From Clostridiaceae bacterium BL-3 (GTDB taxonomy: Bacteria; Bacillota; Clostridia; Clostridiales; Clostridiaceae): DNA of 64,000 bases. The notes beneath the pieces were generated by a model. It was not told the origin of the DNA. It did no database searches and was given only the letters and a program-made list of their open reading frames with translations. The first letter of the stretch is position 1. Every line of letters starts with the position of its first letter. Position numbers and translations under genes: made by a program. The DNA lies in the NCBI GenBank assembly GCA_902809985.1, contig CADDXC010000001.1:1302001-1366000 (forward strand), in the 5' to 3' direction. Of the stretch, positions 54,322 to 63,770 are shown piece by piece.

Positions 54322-54573
54322 TTACAGTGTTATCACAACTTCAGTACCGTCTTTTGACTTCACTTCAACAATTTTCAACCCTCTGTAATCTTTTAAAACT
54401 CCAATACATTTTGAAAGCTGTCCAAAATCAATTACATCCACATATTTTCTTTCTTTTTCAGGAACATATTTTTTTATAAAAGGCTTGTTGAATAATGACA
54501 GTCCGAATTTGACAAGTATCAACGGTAAGGGAATTACAAGCCTCTTGTTCCCGGTTCTTATATAAACTCTCAT
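54322..54573 (-). CDS. Small protein paralogous to the C-terminal part of the SHOCT-like neighbour
   Basis: The ATG at 54573 (MRVYIRTGNKRLVIPLPLIL) has AGGAAG upstream; 83 residues. The body matches the second half of the neighbouring 129-residue protein: both run R-x-(Y/K)-(I/V), a Pro-rich hydrophobic stretch, then an acidic ID-x-x-x-(L/I) helix and a shared end KIVEVKSKDGTEVV / KIVDVKSADGDIVEV. It lacks the SHOCT-like helix pair. The operon arrangement and similarity suggest duplication followed by domain loss. Function unknown. Confidence 0.65.
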   Translation of the reverse strand: MRVYIRTGNKRLVIPLPLILVKFGLSLFNKPFIKKYVPEKERKYVDVIDFGQLSKCIGVLKDYRGLKIVEVKSKDGTEVVITL

Positions 54574-54585
54574 GAGCTGCACTTC

Positions 54586-54975
54586 CTATTCTATGCTTAC
54601 CTCTACTATGTCTCCATCTGCACTTTTTACATCCACTATTTTTCCTGAAAGCCCATTGTCTATGGCTTCTGAAATAAGATTCAGATCTATATTCTCCATT
54701 CCCTCAACACTGTCACTTATGGGAATCTTGCCAACAGTTTTTAGCATTATCTTTATAAATTTTACTGGAAGTTTCACATTCACATTGTCCCCTTCATGAG
54801 AATTCACTTTTATCCTCAACATTTTTTCCATGATGTCTTCATTGGAATTTGCCGCTGTACTTTCAACAAGCTGTGCATTTTTATCTTTCAAGGATTCTAT
54901 AAGCTCCTGTGCCTCATCTGCTGTGAGCTTGCCTTCTTCTACCATCTTCAATATTTTTGCTATTTCTTCATTCAC
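54586..54975 (-). CDS. SHOCT-like domain protein (YvlB N-terminal type)
   Basis: The 129-residue protein begins with the SHOCT-like helix pair IAKILKMVEEGKLTADEAQE followed by LIESLKDK, known from YvlB/LiaX-type envelope stress proteins. A linker and a beta-rich C-terminus (about 55-129) follow. GTG at 54975 is the only plausible start. It lies between the DUF2089 gene and the 83-residue paralogue. In Bacillus, yvlB neighbours respond to wall antibiotics; by analogy this operon may respond to envelope damage. Confidence 0.7.
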   Translation of the reverse strand: MNEEIAKILKMVEEGKLTADEAQELIESLKDKNAQLVESTAANSNEDIMEKMLRIKVNSHEGDNVNVKLPVKFIKIMLKTVGKIPISDSVEGMENIDLNLISEAIDNGLSGKIVDVKSADGDIVEVSIE

Positions 54976-55002
54976 CTTCTAATCCTTCCTTTCATATCGT
55001 AT

Positions 55003-55365
55003 TTATTCGTTCATCATCTTTATAGCTTGATCCGCAGTTATTTCTCCTCTATCCAGCATATCTACTATTTTTTTCTTGTCAATCTTAGAATTCTGAGACA
55101 CATTGTATCCCAGGGCCTCTATCACCTCATCCAATTTTGATCTCACTGTGGGATAGGATATACCAAGCTCCTTTTCAACATCTTTTATATTTCCTCTGTT
55201 CTTTAAAAATATTTCTATGAATCTGAGTTGATCTTTCGTAAGATATTCAAATTTAGACATTTCAAAATCATTTTCGATTACAGTGCCACATTTTGGACAA
55301 TGAAGTTTTGAAATCAAAAGTTTTGCTCCACACACCGGACATTTTTCAATTACTTTATACGCCAA
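55003..55365 (-). CDS. DUF2089-family protein: zinc ribbon plus helix-turn-helix regulator
   Basis: The TTG at 55365 lies just after AGAAGGTGAT and is preferred over an ATG at 55401, giving 120 residues. Two CxxC pairs form a zinc ribbon (CPVCGAKLLISKLHCPKCG, about 9-27). A helix-turn-helix (RFIEIFLKNRGNIKDVEKEL, then GISYPTVRSKLDEVIEAL) and a C-terminal SHOCT-like helix pair (DMLDRGEITADQAIKMM) follow. The last element matches the N-terminus of the next gene's product, so the two may interact or share ancestry. It is likely the operon's regulator. Confidence 0.8.
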   Translation of the reverse strand: MAYKVIEKCPVCGAKLLISKLHCPKCGTVIENDFEMSKFEYLTKDQLRFIEIFLKNRGNIKDVEKELGISYPTVRSKLDEVIEALGYNVSQNSKIDKKKIVDMLDRGEITADQAIKMMNE

Positions 55366-55391
55366 ATAATCACCTTCTCTTTTATAAAGAC

Positions 55392-55420
55392 AGTATATCA
55401 TGAAATATTTATATATTCAA
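55392..55420 (-). promoter_or_regulatory. Promoter of the DUF2089 operon
   Basis: On the reverse strand TTGAAT (55420-55415), 17 bp, TATACT (55397-55392) with a TG extended -10, 27 bp before the TTG start. This is one of the best sigma-A-type matches in the window. Confidence 0.7.
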
Positions 55421-55527
55421 TACAAATATTGATTTTTTTATTTATTACTTTTAAATATATTAATATATTTAATTTTAATATTAATTATTTTAATAGTAGT
55501 TACCAAACAGAGCATAAATAAGCACCA

Positions 55528-55567
55528 TAAAAAAGCCCTTTATGAAATGAACTTGATCATAAAAGGC
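55528..55567 (-). terminator. Terminator of the ECF sigma operon
   Basis: GCCCTTTATGA (55535-55545) pairs with TCATAAAAGGC (55557-55567) with one mismatch, and on the reverse strand is followed by TTTTTT. It lies 20 bp past the stop of the LiaI/LiaF-like gene. Confidence 0.75.
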
Positions 55568-55585
55568 CTAAATTTTCTTATATTT

Positions 55586-55891
55586 TTAAAATACAACCCT
55601 AAATTGAGGATAACTTGTAATGGCGAGCTGAAGAGCTCCCATAATCATAGCAAAAATACAAAGTACTATTACAATAATTATAGCCCCCGCATCATACATC
55701 ATTTTTTCTTTCTTATTTATAATATATGAGACAATAATTTCTATTCCAATTGAAATCAAGATTACTGGCCAGAAAGACATTATAAACCTATAATCTATCA
55801 TTTTAAATAAGCTGCTTATCAAAAACATTGTCCCAAATATAACGAGCATGATACCTGAAGTTAATGTGCCAACTCTTCTCCCCCTAATCAT
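55586..55891 (-). CDS. Small membrane protein, LiaI/LiaF-TM-like (DUF5668 type)
   Basis: The ATG at 55891 follows AGAGGTTGAT and overlaps the upstream gene by 8 bp; 101 residues. It has an arginine-rich start (MIRGRRVG), then three membrane helices with RRVGTLTSGIMLVIFGTMFL and the conserved FWPVILISIGIEIIVSY. This is the small transmembrane module seen in LiaF and related envelope-stress proteins. It is the last gene of the sigma/anti-sigma operon. Confidence 0.75.
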   Translation of the reverse strand: MIRGRRVGTLTSGIMLVIFGTMFLISSLFKMIDYRFIMSFWPVILISIGIEIIVSYIINKKEKMMYDAGAIIIVIVLCIFAMIMGALQLAITSYPQFRVVF

Positions 55892-56408
55892 CTGTATCAA
55901 CCTCTTTCTTCTTCCCCATAATAAGTTTTACTCCAATAACAATTATAGCTACACCTACAATCATCTGAGGGACAATTCCTGTGAAATTACTTATGATCTC
56001 ATAGATTCTCGAATCTATATAGGGCTCAATAATAGGTCTTATATTGTCCCAAATAAGGTATATCCCCATGCAAATTAGCAGTATACCAAAAAATAATCTC
56101 TGCTTTTTAAATAAACTTTTGTCCCACTCGAACAATTTATCTATGGAAAATATATAATTGTCCTCTATATGCTCAAATTCTTCCTGAGGCATACTCTGTT
56201 TGTTTATACAGTCAAAAAATGAATAGAACCATATTAGTGGAAGAATGAACAAAAGTGGTCCTATATTAAGCCAGCTAGAAAAAAATATCACAGTAAAAAA
56301 TACTGCCATAATTGACAATCCCATTTTCATAAACCCCATATACATATGTCCTGCGCCAGGCAGAAAAGAAAAAACTACAGTTAAAAAATTACTTTTTTTG
56401 GATTTCAT
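55884..56408 (-). CDS. TM2-like multi-pass membrane protein
   Basis: The ATG at 56408 (MKSKKSNFLT) has GGAGGTATTC upstream; 174 residues. The N-terminal half (LTVVFSFLPGAGHMYMGFMK) is a TM2/DUF-type signature PGxGHxYxG, with two or three helices. A soluble acidic stretch (about 80-110) and two C-terminal helices that resemble the next gene's LiaF-like region follow. Its start lies 20 bp inside the anti-sigma gene. No function is known. Confidence 0.7.
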   Translation of the reverse strand: MKSKKSNFLTVVFSFLPGAGHMYMGFMKMGLSIMAVFFTVIFFSSWLNIGPLLFILPLIWFYSFFDCINKQSMPQEEFEHIEDNYIFSIDKLFEWDKSLFKKQRLFFGILLICMGIYLIWDNIRPIIEPYIDSRIYEIISNFTGIVPQMIVGVAIIVIGVKLIMGKKKEVDTDD

Positions 56409-56847
56409 TATCGAATACCTCCATATCAATTATCTTGCTAGTGAAATTTCCAAGTTCCATATTTATGGAATTCACCACTGTAAATTCAGGTGATTTTATT
56501 TTCATTGTCTTCACTCCGGTATTTGCCATAAAATTGAGAGCACTGGAAAAGACAAATACAAGTGCTATACAGGCTGCCATTGAAACCTTAAGTGCGTAGA
56601 AGAAAAACTGCCTACTCTTTTCATGTTTTCTATTTATCTTATTTTTTATCTCCTCCTCAAACCCACCTGGTACTTTCAAAAAATCGTCTTGAGCAAAACT
56701 ATCTGCCAGCTTTTCTGCACATTTTTCACAATTTCCTATATGCTCTGATAAAATAGCAAGTTCTATATCACTTAAACTTCTCTCATTAAATTTTTTTAAA
56801 GCAGAATTTTTTATGTGGCCCTTGCTATTAAACAAATCATCACTCAA
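56389..56847 (-). CDS. Anti-sigma factor with zinc-finger (zf-HC2) domain
   Basis: The TTG at 56847 overlaps the sigma stop in TTGA and has AAGGAGGAG upstream, so it is preferred over the ATG at 56865; 152 residues. The cytoplasmic N-terminus carries H-x3-C-x2-C (HIGNCEKCAEKL, about 36-47), the zinc anti-sigma motif. One membrane helix (about 88-108, VSMAACIALVFVFSSALNF) and an outer tail follow. It should hold the ECF sigma factor encoded just upstream until an envelope signal arrives. Confidence 0.82.
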   Translation of the reverse strand: MSDDLFNSKGHIKNSALKKFNERSLSDIELAILSEHIGNCEKCAEKLADSFAQDDFLKVPGGFEEEIKNKINRKHEKSRQFFFYALKVSMAACIALVFVFSSALNFMANTGVKTMKIKSPEFTVVNSINMELGNFTSKIIDMEVFDNEIQKK

Positions 56848-57353
56848 ATCAACTCCTCCTTCCATAAAATTTTAAGAAGTTTTTTTGATCTGTATAATCT
56901 TGTCTGAAGTGTTTTCAAATTCTCTCCCGTATCTTTCGCCATATCTGAAAGCTTTATGTCTTTACAAAAATAATTTACCGCTACGGTTTTGTAAGGTTCT
57001 TTTAATCTGCTGCACAGCTTATATATTTTTCTGTCACTGTAGTTATTCAACATATTTTCTTCAGGAGAGCTTTTCGTATCCTCTATATATTTATAATCCT
57101 CGCAAGTAAGATCCTCCATTTTTTTGACAGGACTTTTAATATAATCCCTGCATTTGTTCACTGCAATTTTCGCGACCCATGCTTTGAAATTCTTTCCATC
57201 AAATTTATTTAATTTTTCATAGGCAGTTAAAAAAGTCTGCTGAGCTATATCTTCTGCATCAAAATAATTTTTTGTAAAAGAAAAACAGATGGTAATGACT
57301 AGACCTTCATATTGTTTAATATATTTTTCAAATTGATTTTCTTGAATAATCAT
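56844..57353 (-). CDS. ECF-type RNA polymerase sigma factor
   Basis: The ATG at 57353 (MIIQENQFEKYIKQYEGLVI) lies just after GGCGGTG; the frame extends to 57413 without support. The 169-residue protein has sigma region 2 (FDAEDIAQQTFLTAYEKLNK, GKNFKAWVAKIAVNKCRDYI) and region 4 (LKEPYKTVAVNYFCKDIKLS, TGENLKTLQTRLYRSKKLL). It leads an operon of sigma, anti-sigma, TM2-like and LiaF-like proteins, an envelope-stress arrangement. Confidence 0.88.
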   Translation of the reverse strand: MIIQENQFEKYIKQYEGLVITICFSFTKNYFDAEDIAQQTFLTAYEKLNKFDGKNFKAWVAKIAVNKCRDYIKSPVKKMEDLTCEDYKYIEDTKSSPEENMLNNYSDRKIYKLCSRLKEPYKTVAVNYFCKDIKLSDMAKDTGENLKTLQTRLYRSKKLLKILWKEELI

Positions 57354-57693
57354 CACCGCCTTTTTTAGCCTTACAATAATACAACGATTTATAAATAAAA
57401 AACACTTCAACAATTCAATTTTAACGTAAAATATTTTTGATAATCTATAATTTTTATAATACCCATTTTATAATTCAAGTACAAATTATAATCTTCATTT
57501 GATTAGACATCTTCTGTTTTCCAACCTACAAATAATAAGAAATTATTGCTAGCCCTTAGATTACAACGCCTCCATAAATCTTGTACTATTTATTTGTCTA
57601 TAATAAAAATCGACTGGAAAAGTTTCGTTAAAATCCTTTATTTATAGTACTTCAAAGGATATAATAGAAATGTAAAATGACTATTTTACACAG
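57354..57693. other. Intergenic region: ECF sigma promoter and leader of CRISPR array 1
   Basis: The left part holds a possible autoregulated ECF promoter on the reverse strand: TGAAGT (57409-57404), 17 bp, CGTT (57386-57383). The right part is the AT-rich leader of array 1 with a promoter at 57637-57665. I see no open frame or RNA gene. Confidence 0.45.
57637..57665 (+). promoter_or_regulatory. Leader promoter of CRISPR array 1
   Basis: TTTATT (57637-57642), 17 bp, TATAAT (57660-57665); transcription would start about 20 bp before the first repeat at 57694. The -35 is weak. Confidence 0.5.
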
Positions 57694-59365
57694 GTTGAAC
57701 CTTAACATGAGATGTATTTAAATGCTCTTGCTCTGAATTGTAATAATAATCCAAAGAGTTGAACCTTAACATGAGATGTATTTAAATTATAATAGGTCTA
57801 TAGTCCTATATTTTTTCATCTAAGTTGAACCTTAACATGAGATGTATTTAAATATTATTTCAATCAGTTGGGCTTTGGTAAGCCCTTTTGTTGAACCTTA
57901 ACATGAGATGTATTTAAATGAAGCCAGTTATCCGCAATGGAAAAACGGTAAAGCGGTTGAACCTTAACATGAGATGTATTTAAATCAAGCCATATCCGTT
58001 TGGGGTATCTTAACCCATACCGGTTGAACCTTAACATGAGATGTATTTAAATGGATTTGGAGGTAGCGCAGGGAAATTTTGTTTTTAGGTTGAACCTTAA
58101 CATGAGATGTATTTAAATTCCTGGGGCAGAATGCAATTTTAGAGGCACAGGAAGTTGAACCTTAACATGAGATGTATTTAAATTGAATATAATCAAGTTC
58201 TCCAAATTGTTGAAATTGTTGAACCTTAACATGAGATGTATTTAAATTACCTCCGAAATTTTATGATCTTATTACTTTTAAACGTTGAACCTTAACATGA
58301 GATGTATTTAAATGGTCTATCAAATAAATCTTGCATCCATACCACCACCGTTGAACCTTAACATGAGATGTATTTAAATAATTATCTGTTATTTTTTGTT
58401 CTTTCAATTTTCCACGTTGAACCTTAACATGAGATGTATTTAAATAAGTAATATTAAAGTAATAAGTAAAAATAATAATTCGTTGAACCTTAACATGAGA
58501 TGTATTTAAATTATTGAAAGGTGGTGAGATGTTGGGATTATTTAGGTTGAACCTTAACATGAGATGTATTTAAATTACTTTGAACTTTGGTGAATATGCA
58601 AGTCCAAGCTTGTTGAACCTTAACATGAGATGTATTTAAATTTTATATTAGCAAACGCTATATCCATGTACCTCTGAGTTGAACCTTAACATGAGATGTA
58701 TTTAAATAATGAACTAATAGGTGTTGGCGAATTTGGAGCAAGAGGTTGAACCTTAACATGAGATGTATTTAAATACTTAATAGATATCATATAAAAGATT
58801 ATATAGATGAGTTGAACCTTAACATGAGATGTATTTAAATATGCCCTCTGCTGCTTCGCTTGCACTAAATGCTGTGTTGAACCTTAACATGAGATGTATT
58901 TAAATGTATTAGTTTCAATGCGAGAATTTATTGCAATAGTCGTTGAACCTTAACATGAGATGTATTTAAATAAGGGTATAGAATCACTTTTATCTTTTAA
59001 ATGTATTGTTGAACCTTAACATGAGATGTATTTAAATTCCCTATACAGAAGCATAACCACGTCGGCATTTTGTTGAACCTTAACATGAGATGTATTTAAA
59101 TACGTCTTGAGTAAATATTTCGCTTAGGCTTGCCACTGTTGAACCTTAACATGAGATGTATTTAAATAGAAGTTTTGGGAGAATTGGCACCCGATTAAAA
59201 AGGTTGAACCTTAACATGAGATGTATTTAAATTATAAGAATTGTTCCCATACCCGATAGTATATTTAAGTTGAACCTTAACATGAGATGTATTTAAATAT
59301 TTTCTCCCTCCTTCTTTGTAACTCTCATACAATCGGCTGAACCTTAACATAAGATTAGTTTAAAA
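57694..59365 (+). CRISPR. CRISPR array 1: 26 repeats of 30 bp, 25 spacers
   Basis: The 30-bp repeat starts GTTGAACCTTAACATGAG and ends ATGTATTTAAAT. I counted 25 copies that look identical (first 57694-57723, last 59269-59298) and a degenerate final copy at 59336-59365 (GCTGAACCTTAACATAAG). Spacers are about 34-37 bp and none looks duplicated. The degenerate copy at the right marks the old end, so the leader is on the left and transcription runs rightward. Repeats of this kind are known from clostridial type I-B systems (from memory). No cas gene is in the window. Confidence 0.97.
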
Positions 59366-59546
59366 AATATTTTGGAATTATATTAAATTTTATGCCGTCG
59401 ACCATGAATAGAGTAAAAATTACCGGAGGTCGACGATTTTTATGTTTGCAGTTAATTAGCCGCCTGAGATTAATTTCTAAAACTTTTGTAGAAATATTTC
59501 TGAATATTGCATTTTTCTAGATGCTGATGTATTCTATATTTGATGG
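59366..59546 (+). promoter_or_regulatory. Inter-array region: possible terminator of array 1 and leader of array 2
   Basis: CGTCGACC (59396-59403) pairs with GGTCGACG (59428-59435), followed by ATTTTTATG, a possible terminator for array 1. The rest is AT-rich leader for array 2 with a weak TATATT element about 10 bp before the first repeat. It shows no similarity to the leader of array 1. Confidence 0.5.
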
Positions 59547-62506
59547 GATTTTAGACTACCTATAAGGAATTGAAACTTGTAAATGACTTAGACCAGGCAA
59601 ATTGGTGTTTTAGGATTTTAGACTACCTATAAGGAATTGAAACATAAATACTACAACAATTGTGAGCAATTCGTTGACGGATTTTAGACTACCTATAAGG
59701 AATTGAAACGGATCTCCAAAACGGATACCACGAGGCTCCTTCCAGATTTTAGACTACCTATAAGGAATTGAAACTCTAATGTAACTCACAAAATTATAAT
59801 GAGATATTCTTGATTTTAGACTACCTATAAGGAATTGAAACTACGCCATGTCTCTATCCATTTCTACATAGAAACATGGATTTTAGACTACCTATAAGGA
59901 ATTGAAACAATTCATTTTCTCTTTGGTATGGGTCTGTAGTAAAGGATTTTAGACTACCTATAAGGAATTGAAACTAATACATCACCTCATGCACATCTAT
60001 TGGAATATGGGCGATTTTAGACTACCTATAAGGAATTGAAACTGGTTACGTATTGCAGCAAATGTAAAAATAGAGAAAAGATTTTAGACTACCTATAAGG
60101 AATTGAAACGCTCCTAAACCATTCCAATTTAACGTAGCTGCTCCTGATTTTAGACTACCTATAAGGAATTGAAACATAAACAGGGCATACGGACTACTGT
60201 TGGATACGGCGGGATTTTAGACTACCTATAAGGAATTGAAACTTGCCGTTTGCCCTGATACTTTGTTTGCCTGGTACATTGATTTTAGACTACCTATAAG
60301 GAATTGAAACAAATGTCACCTAGATCGATGATATTTGTGACTGCACTTGGATTTTAGACTACCTATAAGGAATTGAAACTAGGGTTTATAGTAGGAATAA
60401 TTTCATTAGCAATAAAGATTTTAGACTACCTATAAGGAATTGAAACAATCCAGATGACCCTGTTGCAAAATTGGCTGAAAAAAGATTTTAGACTACCTAT
60501 AAGGAATTGAAACTAAGCCCAGACAGCCCTATTTCAACACCTACATGCAGATTTTAGACTACCTATAAGGAATTGAAACAATAAAATACTTAATGCGTTT
60601 AATAGTGGTTCTATGAAGATTTTAGACTACCTATAAGGAATTGAAACAAGACTTGGAAAACAAGTTATTGGGTTGGGATAAGGAGATTTTAGACTACCTA
60701 TAAGGAATTGAAACAACTCAAATAAGTTCCTCCTTTCTAGCAAAATAAAAGAGATTTTAGACTACCTATAAGGAATTGAAACTCTGGAATAAGAGTAGCT
60801 TTTGACCTTACATGCACAGATTTTAGACTACCTATAAGGAATTGAAACAGGACAGCAGAACAACCCAGACGGGAGATAAGGCAATGATTTTAGACTACCT
60901 ATAAGGAATTGAAACACAAAATAGATGAAGATATAAAAATAAATTTTTTGGATTTTAGACTACCTATAAGGAATTGAAACCCAGTATTGATGAGTATCAT
61001 GCGCATAGAGATAACCGATTTTAGACTACCTATAAGGAATTGAAACCCAGATACGAAGTAGACTTGGAATTTCACGGATTTGATTTTAGACTACCTATAA
61101 GGAATTGAAACTGGAGCACAGAGCAGATGACTTGAAGAACTATATTTAGATTTTAGACTACCTATAAGGAATTGAAACTGTCATAATCAGACAGCAATAA
61201 TTGCCACATAAAATTAGATTTTAGACTACCTATAAGGAATTGAAACTGGCAATGGTGGCGGCCTTCTCTGCGGGTGGCACGGATTTTAGACTACCTATAA
61301 GGAATTGAAACATAAAGCAAGCGGCAGAACCAAACACATTGGAATTAGATTTTAGACTACCTATAAGGAATTGAAACCGAACTAAACAATAGCACTCAAA
61401 ATGTCATACCAGGATTTTAGACTACCTATAAGGAATTGAAACTAAATATATGTGGAACCCTGGATATAAAAGGGTTGTCAGATTTTAGACTACCTATAAG
61501 GAATTGAAACCGGTCAAGTCATTGTAATCCACAACTCCAGCTGTACTGATTTTAGACTACCTATAAGGAATTGAAACTTTTATTGAAACTGGAAAAAACA
61601 TTTTTGAAAATATGATTTTAGACTACCTATAAGGAATTGAAACCCAATATGAAGGAATAGAAAGTGCTTACGGTGATGGATTTTAGACTACCTATAAGGA
61701 ATTGAAACATGCATTAGATATTTCTTCCTCTACTCTGCCTATCTTAGATTTTAGACTACCTATAAGGAATTGAAACTTGCATCTACAGTGGATAGTTCAA
61801 CCAATTTACCATCTGATTTTAGACTACCTATAAGGAATTGAAACATAAAGGTGTTGCTATCTTTGATAATGAAGAAGAAGGATTTTAGACTACCTATAAG
61901 GAATTGAAACCCCTCATAAAGCCTGTAGTCTGATTTATAATACTCGATTTTAGACTACCTATAAGGAATTGAAACTGGGAAACAACCGTTGCAGTTTCCC
62001 AACGTAGTTAGGATTTTAGACTACCTATAAGGAATTGAAACCAGGATCTACAGCTACCTCTTGCTCTCTATCAGACTCCGATTTTAGACTACCTATAAGG
62101 AATTGAAACAGGATAAGAATTTTCTAGCAGATTTCTTCGTAGTAGGATTTTAGACTACCTATAAGGAATTGAAACCAAAAACACTTCCTAAAATGGGTAA
62201 AGGTATTGGTGGATTTTAGACTACCTATAAGGAATTGAAACAAGTTAGATATGGAATATTGTCTAGATGGAGCATAGATTTTAGACTACCTATAAGGAAT
62301 TGAAACAAGTACTTGATGCTATGACTGAAAGCACTGGTGCCGATTTTAGACTACCTATAAGGAATTGAAACCTGCATACAGTTTCAAAATCTTTTAATCC
62401 AGTACCTATGATTTTAGACTACCTATAAGGAATTGAAACCTATCTGCAAGCTGACCGCATATATGCCGCTATCCAAGATTTTAGACTACCTATGAGGAAT
62501 TGAAAC
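59547..62506 (+). CRISPR. CRISPR array 2: 45 repeats of 30 bp, 44 spacers
   Basis: The 30-bp repeat starts GATTTTAGACTACCTATAAG and ends GAATTGAAAC, giving the ATTGAAAC 5' handle typical of type I-B/III crRNAs. I counted 45 copies (first 59547-59576, last 62477-62506); the last has one change (CTATGAGG for CTATAAGG), marking the leader-distal end. Spacers are about 35-39 bp. Orientation is rightward, the same as array 1, but the repeat is unrelated in sequence, so a different Cas6 would be needed. No cas gene is in the window. Confidence 0.97.
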
Positions 62507-62529
62507 TCATATATTGAGGGAATGAGTAT

Positions 62530-62690
62530 TTTTGTAGTCATTATTACATTGCTTTTTTACAACTGTGAACTACCACCACCTATAGAAGTGGATGGCTTCT
62601 TAGTCAATATTCCTAATGGAACAAGTTTACCTAAGCTCTAAAGGTCGAACCAACCTCAGTGTATTACCAAAATTATATGGCTAATTTCAG
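62530..62690 (-). ncRNA. Candidate omega-RNA and right end of the IS200/IS605 element
   Basis: Downstream of the tnpB stop on the reverse strand, a sequence of about 100 bases leads to a hairpin: CCACCAC (62573-62579) and GTGGATGG (62588-62595) on the forward strand. In IS605-type elements the RNA covering the tnpB 3' end and the right-end hairpin guides TnpB, and the guide is the DNA just outside the element. The scaffold would end near 62565, and the guide would start with AGTTGTAAAAAAGCA going left. The exact edge is inferred. Confidence 0.5.
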
Positions 62691-63761
62691 CAGATTTTTG
62701 CTGGCGTTTATATCCCTGTCATGGTGTGTGCTGCATTTAGGACAGGTCCATTCCCTGAGTGCAAGATTTTTTACTTCTCTATTCTTATATCCACAAACTG
62801 AACATAATTGACTACTTGCATAATTACCGGGTGCCACTATTATTTTTCTGCCATACCATCCAGCCTTGTATTCCAGCATTCTTCTGAATTCACTCCAGCT
62901 TGCTTCGCTTATTGCCTTTGCCAGCCTGTGATTCTGCTGCATATTCTTAACTTTCAAGTCCTCAATAACTATAGATTGGTTTTCTCTGATTAGTTTTATT
63001 GATAACTTATTTAAGAAGTCTGCCCTTTGATTCACTATCTTCTCGTGTAATTTAGATGATTTTAACCTAGCTTTTTTTCTGTTATTACTGCCTTTTTTCT
63101 TCCTTGACAGGTCCCTTTGAAGTTTGACAAGCCTTCTCTCTGATTTTGTCAGATATTTTGGGTTGGCCTCTCTATATCCATCTGAACATATTGCAAATTC
63201 TTTTAGCCCCATATCTATTCCTATTTTTTTACTTACTTCAGACAGCTTTTTAATCTCACAATTAACCAGTATAGATATAAAATATTTGCCACTCGAAGCC
63301 TGGGATACAGTACATGATTTAATTATTCCGTTGAATTCTCTATGCTGTTTTATCTTTATCATGGATTTTAATTTAGGTAATTTAATATGTTCATCTTTGA
63401 TATAAACTGTTCCATTTTGATTATTGGTTGTATAATTGTTATAGTTACTTTTCTTACTTTTGAATTTAGGGAAACCTATTGATTTATCTCTAAAGAAATT
63501 TTTATATGCTTTATTTAGATCCATTTGAGCATTTGCCAGAGCAAGACTGTCAACTTCTTTAAGCCATTCAAATTCTTTTTTATACTGTGCCGGGGTAGGA
63601 TACTTAATCTTTTTAATATCCAAATCTTTGTTTTCCTTGTATGATTTAATTCTATCAGCCAGCATTTTGTTATATATAAATCTGACACAGCCAAAAGTTC
63701 CAGCAAAATACAATTTTTGTTCTTTGTTCGGGTAAATCCTGTATTTATAAGCTTTTAACAC
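62673..63761 (-). CDS. tnpB: IS200/IS605-family TnpB, RNA-guided nuclease
   Basis: The 362-residue protein looks complete. The N-terminal part begins [20 protein letters not shown] with the TnpB HTH_OrfB_IS605 domain (about 1-45). The RuvC-like nuclease has its three acidic residues: [17 protein letters not shown] (Asp), [12 protein letters not shown] (Glu) and [13 protein letters not shown] (Asp). A zinc ribbon lies between the last two (CSVCGYKN and CPKCS). TnpB uses the element's omega-RNA to cut DNA at matching sites and helps retain the transposon. It begins 10 bp after the tnpA stop. Confidence 0.93.
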   Translation of the reverse strand: MLKAYKYRIYPNKEQKLYFAGTFGCVRFIYNKMLADRIKSYKENKDLDIKKIKYPTPAQYKKEFEWLKEVDSLALANAQMDLNKAYKNFFRDKSIGFPKFKSKKSNYNNYTTNNQNGTVYIKDEHIKLPKLKSMIKIKQHREFNGIIKSCTVSQASSGKYFISILVNCEIKKLSEVSKKIGIDMGLKEFAICSDGYREANPKYLTKSERRLVKLQRDLSRKKKGSNNRKKARLKSSKLHEKIVNQRADFLNKLSIKLIRENQSIVIEDLKVKNMQQNHRLAKAISEASWSEFRRMLEYKAGWYGRKIIVAPGNYASSQLCSVCGYKNREVKNLALREWTCPKCSTHHDRDINASKNLLKLAI

Positions 63762-63770
63762 ATTTTCACC

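Noticed and set aside
58261..58560. A 99-codon reverse-strand frame with a repeated LNTSHVKVQR motif
   Set aside because: It lies wholly inside CRISPR array 1; the repeated peptide is just the translated repeat.
57694..62506. Self-targeting spacers against genes in this window
   Set aside because: Reading the spacers against the window by eye showed no convincing match; a proper search was not possible.
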